From Flavobacterium zepuense (GTDB lineage: Bacteria > Bacteroidota > Bacteroidia > Flavobacteriales > Flavobacteriaceae), in assembly GCF_007097145.1 (NCBI RefSeq), contig NZ_VJVZ01000004.1, positions 186,001 through 250,000 on the forward strand: a stretch of DNA of 64,000 bases, read 5' to 3'. Position numbers and translations under genes: made by a program. Below are positions 60,142-64,000 of the stretch, piece after piece; position 1 is the stretch's first letter, and every line of letters begins with the position of its first letter. The notes below the pieces were generated by a model. That model did no database searches. It was given only the letters and a program-made list of their open reading frames with translations, and had not been told where the DNA came from.

Positions 60142-62283
60142 ATGCCTAAAAAATTACTCGCTGCCCTGTTGCTTTTACTATCACTACAGGGTTTTGCACA
60201 GGATACTATACCCAAGCTTAAGTCTGATACAATTCAGAGACCTTCTTTCGTCTCTCTGCTATCGGGAAAAATCACATCTATAAACCTTACTTATCTCGAA
60301 GGCGTAACCATAAGCAGTTACCATATTAACGACAGCCTGCTCAATGCCCCGGCATCCATAAGTGTGCTTACCGCTGCCGATATGCAGCGCAACAACAACT
60401 CAGACATTTCCACCATACTAAACACTGTACCGGGCGTGCTGATGCAGAGCGGTGGTATTAATACCAACCGTATTTCAATCCGCGGTATCGGGGCACGTAC
60501 ACCCTATGGCACTAATAAGATACGTGCATTTTACGGTAGCATTCCCCTTACCTCGGGCGATAGCGAAACCACTATAGAGGATATCGACCTGAATATAATT
60601 GAGAGTACCGAGATCATCAAAGGGCCGTTATCCAGCGTTTACGGTGCTGGGTTGGGCGGTGCAATACTCATTACACCAAAACAATTAAGGTGGCAAAACA
60701 ATCTTGCATCGGTAAACACTACTATAGGTTCTTTTGGACTGGCTAAGAATACTGTCAGGTATAGCCATAACAGCAAAATAGGCAGCCTTAACCTTAGCTA
60801 CCATAAACTGGAAACCGATGGTTACCGCGATAACAGCGCTTACAACCGTGAAGGCGTTACCCTTGCGGGAGAACTGTTCAGGAAAGAAAAAAGCAAGCTA
60901 ACCTACTTTGGAAATTACACGTACTTAAAAGCCTATATACCCAGTTCGGTCAGCAAAACAAGTTTTGACACCAATCCGCGCGCAGCAGCCCCAACGTGGG
61001 CCGCAGCTAAAGGTTACGAGCAATATAAAGCCTGGATGGGCGGCCTGGCGTACGACTGGCAGGCGGCAACCTGGTTAAAGAACAGTACATCTGTTTTTGT
61101 AAATACCAAAGAAAACTACGAACCACGCCCTTTTGACATCCTAACACAGGACAATACCGCTTATGGCGCACGTACCCAGTTTTTTGGCGACTTTAAATTT
61201 CTAAAATCAAAAGCACAGTTTATTACGGGTATGGAGTATTTTAAAGATGGCTTTACCGGCGGCACTTACGAGAATTTGTACCAGCAAAACAACGGCAATG
61301 GCACGTTACAGGGTAATCGTTTAACCGGCAGCGATCAGGACCGTGATTTTATCAATGCCTTTGCACAGCTCAGGCTGCCGCTTGCAAAAAAGTGGGAGGT
61401 TCAGGCCGGGGTTAACTACAACAAAACCACATTTACACTTGATAACACTTTCCCTGCCGAAAGCACCTCATCAGAAAAATACAGTTATGATGCCATTTGG
61501 TCGCCCCAGTTATCTTTGCTATACAAACCTTCTAAATTAAGCACATTGTATGCGTCGGTAAGCCGTGGGTTCTCCTTACCCTCTATCGAAGAAACCCTTA
61601 CTACCAACGGTACCATCAACCCCAATATAAAACCTGAGAACGGCTACAATTTTGAGGTAGGCGGCAAATTTTACAGCCGCGACGAAAAGATGTTTATAGG
61701 CATCTCTCTTTACCGCATGCAAATAAAAGACCTATTGGTAGCGCAGCGCGTGGGCGACGATCAATACATTGGTGTTAACGCGGGTGAAACGCTTCACCAG
61801 GGCATTGAAGCCTCTGTTAATTACAAGTGGGATCTGGGCAATTTTAACCTGCAGCCTTATGTGGGGGCATCCATCGGGCAATATGAGTTTAAAGAATTTG
61901 TAAATAACGATATTGATTACAGCGGTAACGATTTAACAGGTGTTCCTTCAAGCAAAATTAATGCAGGCATAACTTTACAGGCACCCTACGGTTTGTACCT
62001 TAGTGCCGATTATTATTACGTGGACGATATTCCGCTTAACGATGCTAACTCGGCCTACGCCCACAGCTATAATCTGCTTAACGCAAAAGCAGGGTGGCAG
62101 TTTGACCTGTTTAAAGGCATGGCTGCAAACCTTTCGGCAGGTATAAATAACGCGACCGATACTCATTACGCCTCTATGGTATTGGTTAATGCAACTGGCG
62201 TAAATGGCTCACCGCCACGTTATTATTACCCGGGGCTGCCCGTTAACTATTACGGCAACATATCGTTAGGGTACAGCTTTTAA
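60142..62283 (+). CDS. TonB-dependent receptor (FecA/siderophore-like)
   Basis: A 713-residue receptor. Signal peptide MPKKLLAALLLLLSLQGFAQ is followed directly by a short linker without the carboxypeptidase-like domain, then a plug (about 65-180; ISIRGIGARTPYGTNKIRAF and STEIIKGPLSSVYGAGLGG) and a 22-strand barrel ending NISLGYSF. The plug follows the FecA/FhuA pattern, so an iron-siderophore or similar ligand is plausible. No SusD-like partner and no obvious iron box upstream. Transcribed alone between a terminator and the Ig-repeat gene. Confidence 0.9.
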   Translation: MPKKLLAALLLLLSLQGFAQDTIPKLKSDTIQRPSFVSLLSGKITSINLTYLEGVTISSYHINDSLLNAPASISVLTAADMQRNNNSDISTILNTVPGVLMQSGGINTNRISIRGIGARTPYGTNKIRAFYGSIPLTSGDSETTIEDIDLNIIESTEIIKGPLSSVYGAGLGGAILITPKQLRWQNNLASVNTTIGSFGLAKNTVRYSHNSKIGSLNLSYHKLETDGYRDNSAYNREGVTLAGELFRKEKSKLTYFGNYTYLKAYIPSSVSKTSFDTNPRAAAPTWAAAKGYEQYKAWMGGLAYDWQAATWLKNSTSVFVNTKENYEPRPFDILTQDNTAYGARTQFFGDFKFLKSKAQFITGMEYFKDGFTGGTYENLYQQNNGNGTLQGNRLTGSDQDRDFINAFAQLRLPLAKKWEVQAGVNYNKTTFTLDNTFPAESTSSEKYSYDAIWSPQLSLLYKPSKLSTLYASVSRGFSLPSIEETLTTNGTINPNIKPENGYNFEVGGKFYSRDEKMFIGISLYRMQIKDLLVAQRVGDDQYIGVNAGETLHQGIEASVNYKWDLGNFNLQPYVGASIGQYEFKEFVNNDIDYSGNDLTGVPSSKINAGITLQAPYGLYLSADYYYVDDIPLNDANSAYAHSYNLLNAKAGWQFDLFKGMAANLSAGINNATDTHYASMVLVNATGVNGSPPRYYYPGLPVNYYGNISLGYSF

Positions 62284-62417
62284 CTGTCACAAAATGTCAC
62301 GCTCCCCGTCACGCTTTATCACTATGTAATATAGATATGCGTTGGTTTATAAGATTAATTTTATCCTTTGGCAGTTTACTCTGCCCAATTCAGAAATTAA
62401 AATTAAAACAAAACGCT
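62284..62417. other. Spacer with three GTCAC repeats
   Basis: GTCAC occurs at 62286, 62296 and 62308, with spacings of 10 and 12 bases, upstream of the Ig-repeat gene. It could be a regulator site. No terminator for the preceding receptor is obvious. Confidence 0.3.
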
Positions 62418-64000
62418 ATGAGAAACTTTTTACTTACATGCCTGCTGTTTGTTGCATCCTTTGCTTTTGCTCAGGCTCCAACAATTACGGGAGACATTTT
62501 GCTTTGCCCTTATACAAACGGCACGGCAACAATTACCGGATCTACCACCTACACCACCTACCAGTGGTATTATAAGTACTGGTTTTTAGATGACGAATAT
62601 GAAGCCATCGAAGGAGCTACATCTTCATCATTTACATACGACTGGTATACTTATGATCAGGCTTTATTAAAAGTGGTTGTAACTCAGGGCGCACAAACCT
62701 ATGAGTCTAACAGCATACAGATAGACAGTTATGCATGGGTAGGATTAACCGTTATGCATTCAACTAACGATAATGTTAGTGAGGATGGCAACGGAGGTTA
62801 TTTACTTTGCGAAGGTGGTGCAATTACCAATACCATTGGCAGCCCGTATACCAGTGTGCAATGGTTTAAGGATGGCGTTGCCATAGCGGGCGCTACGAGC
62901 AATGTTTATGTAATTACAACACCGGGAACGTATCATGCTGTCGCCGCACCAGGCTTTTGCCCGGCAAGCACCAGTAACACACTCCCTATAACTGTAGCAC
63001 TTAACCCTGATTGCTTACCGGCAGACAATACCCCTGTTATAGAAGGCGATACCATGCTATGTGAATATACCGATGGTACAGCTGCTATTGCAAACGGTGT
63101 TATTTACGATACCTACCAGTGGTATGTAAAATTTTATGGCGATGAAGAATATACATTGCAGGAAGGTGAAACAGCAGCTTCATTTACCTATGATGCTTAC
63201 AATTATACGTTATCAAGCATAAAAGTTGTTGTTACACTTGATGGCGAAACATACGAGTCTAACGTATTATTTATAGACCAGTACGTGTGGGGATCGCTTA
63301 GCGTTATGCATGAAGCCAATGATGCCGTTACTTTTGACCCTGACCAGGGTTACCTGCTTTGCGAAGGTGGCGAAATAATTAATACTATCGATTCTCCGTA
63401 CACAATAGTACAATGGTTTAAAGATGGCGTTGCTATAGAAGGCGCAACAAGCCCAGTTTTTGTTATTACAGAGCCGGGTATTTACCACGCTACTGCAGCA
63501 CCGGGCTTTTGCCCTAACAGTGTTAGCACCACTTTACCTATTACTGTAATTAACAATACAAACTGCTCTCCACAAACAGGTGCACCGGTAATTGCAGGCG
63601 ACGTTATGCTTTGTCCGTACACCAATGGTACTGCTGAAATTACCAACGGCCAAACCTACGAAACCTATCAATGGTATTACAAATACTGGTTTACCGATGA
63701 TGAATTTGTTGCTATTGAAGGCGCAACATCGGCTACGTTTACGTATGACTGGTTTACTTACGATCAGGCTTTACTAAAAGTAGTAGTTACCCAGGATGGT
63801 GAAACATACGAGTCTAACACCATACAGATAGACAGCCACAACTGGGCTTCATTAACTTTTGGGTCAGAATTTAGCGAAGGTGTAGTACCTGATAATGAAA
63901 CGTTCTCATATCTTATTTGCCCAGGCGATTTTATTACCAATACACTAAACAGCCCTTACGACAGCAGCATACAGTGGTATAGGGATGGTGAAGCTATTGA
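62418..64000 (+). CDS. Large secreted Ig-repeat protein, 3' end outside window
   Basis: ATG at 62418 opens a frame that runs without stop to the window end (at least 527 residues). MRNFLLTCLLFVASFAFAQ is a signal peptide. Three tandem units of about 185 residues begin at codons near 62475, 63030 and 63582. Each unit has one Ig-like domain with a GD..LC.YTNGTA opening and a YQWY motif, and one with YLLCEGG, VQWFKDGVAI and PGFCP, the Cys pair probably forming a disulfide. This layout fits a cell-surface adhesin or T9SS cargo; the C-terminal sorting domain would be beyond the window. Confidence 0.85.
   Translation, partial: MRNFLLTCLLFVASFAFAQAPTITGDILLCPYTNGTATITGSTTYTTYQWYYKYWFLDDEYEAIEGATSSSFTYDWYTYDQALLKVVVTQGAQTYESNSIQIDSYAWVGLTVMHSTNDNVSEDGNGGYLLCEGGAITNTIGSPYTSVQWFKDGVAIAGATSNVYVITTPGTYHAVAAPGFCPASTSNTLPITVALNPDCLPADNTPVIEGDTMLCEYTDGTAAIANGVIYDTYQWYVKFYGDEEYTLQEGETAASFTYDAYNYTLSSIKVVVTLDGETYESNVLFIDQYVWGSLSVMHEANDAVTFDPDQGYLLCEGGEIINTIDSPYTIVQWFKDGVAIEGATSPVFVITEPGIYHATAAPGFCPNSVSTTLPITVINNTNCSPQTGAPVIAGDVMLCPYTNGTAEITNGQTYETYQWYYKYWFTDDEFVAIEGATSATFTYDWFTYDQALLKVVVTQDGETYESNTIQIDSHNWASLTFGSEFSEGVVPDNETFSYLICPGDFITNTLNSPYDSSIQWYRDGEAI

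Noticed and set aside
62342..62575. Plus-strand 77-codon ORF
   Set aside because: Out of frame with and overlapping the signal peptide and first Ig unit of the secreted protein, which is clearly the coding frame.

Overview
The window reads as a chromosomal segment of a Flavobacteriaceae bacterium, probably Flavobacterium or a close relative. The evidence is the primary sigma factor without region 1.1, gldA (gliding motility), several TonB-dependent receptors, lipoproteins with short lipoboxes, an Ig-repeat surface protein, and many starts preceded by the Bacteroidetes promoter type (-33 TTTG, -7 TAnnTTTG) rather than by Shine-Dalgarno sequences. I saw no rRNA or tRNA gene, transposase, phage gene or CRISPR array. 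Promoter calls rest on consensus matching only.

Layout. 1-3.1 kb: end of an outer-membrane barrel gene, rpoD and rpe. 3.1-9.5 kb: an esterase lipoprotein and an RND efflux operon (adaptor, pump, TolC). 9.5-12.9 kb: two very small membrane proteins, two divergent AraC regulators and an NAD(P)H oxidoreductase. 13-20 kb: a TonB receptor behind a DtxR-like operator, then an outer-membrane beta-barrel gene divergent from a histidine kinase/OmpR-type regulator pair; the shared promoter region carries three 11-bp repeats. 20-25 kb: thioesterase, fabH, metE under a cobalamin riboswitch, and a GH43 enzyme. 25-36 kb: cell-wall recycling (mpl), obgE, radC and small stress or accessory enzymes. 36-40.5 kb: kynU, queA and aroA. 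40.6-48.8 kb: mazG and four tandem DUF3857 genes. 48.8-54.5 kb: an aromatic amino-acid operon (pheA, aminotransferase, tyrA, DAHP synthase/chorismate mutase) continuing into rsgA and dtd. 55-58.6 kb: gldA with a tiny acidic ORF, then corC-like, adk and hpt. 58.7-64 kb: a PQQ-type sugar dehydrogenase, a TonB receptor and the start of a large Ig-repeat secreted protein.

The strongest regulatory find is upstream of pheA: a 24-codon leader peptide with FFNTYFYFFW at residues 6-15, a perfect terminator just before pheA, and an 11-bp alternative helix that would disrupt that terminator. This is the architecture of ribosome-mediated attenuation. It fits the operon, whose enzymes make Phe and Tyr.

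The second notable find is aroA. Its reading frame contains repeat-derived segments of the kind that otherwise lie between genes here, including an approximately 82-bp palindromic element next to the conserved TYNDHR motif. Intergenic spacers across the window hold short degenerate tandem or inverted repeats of related sequence. Other points are three DUF3857 paralogues that have lost the transglutaminase Cys and His, and a lipoprotein gene that looks frameshifted near its end.
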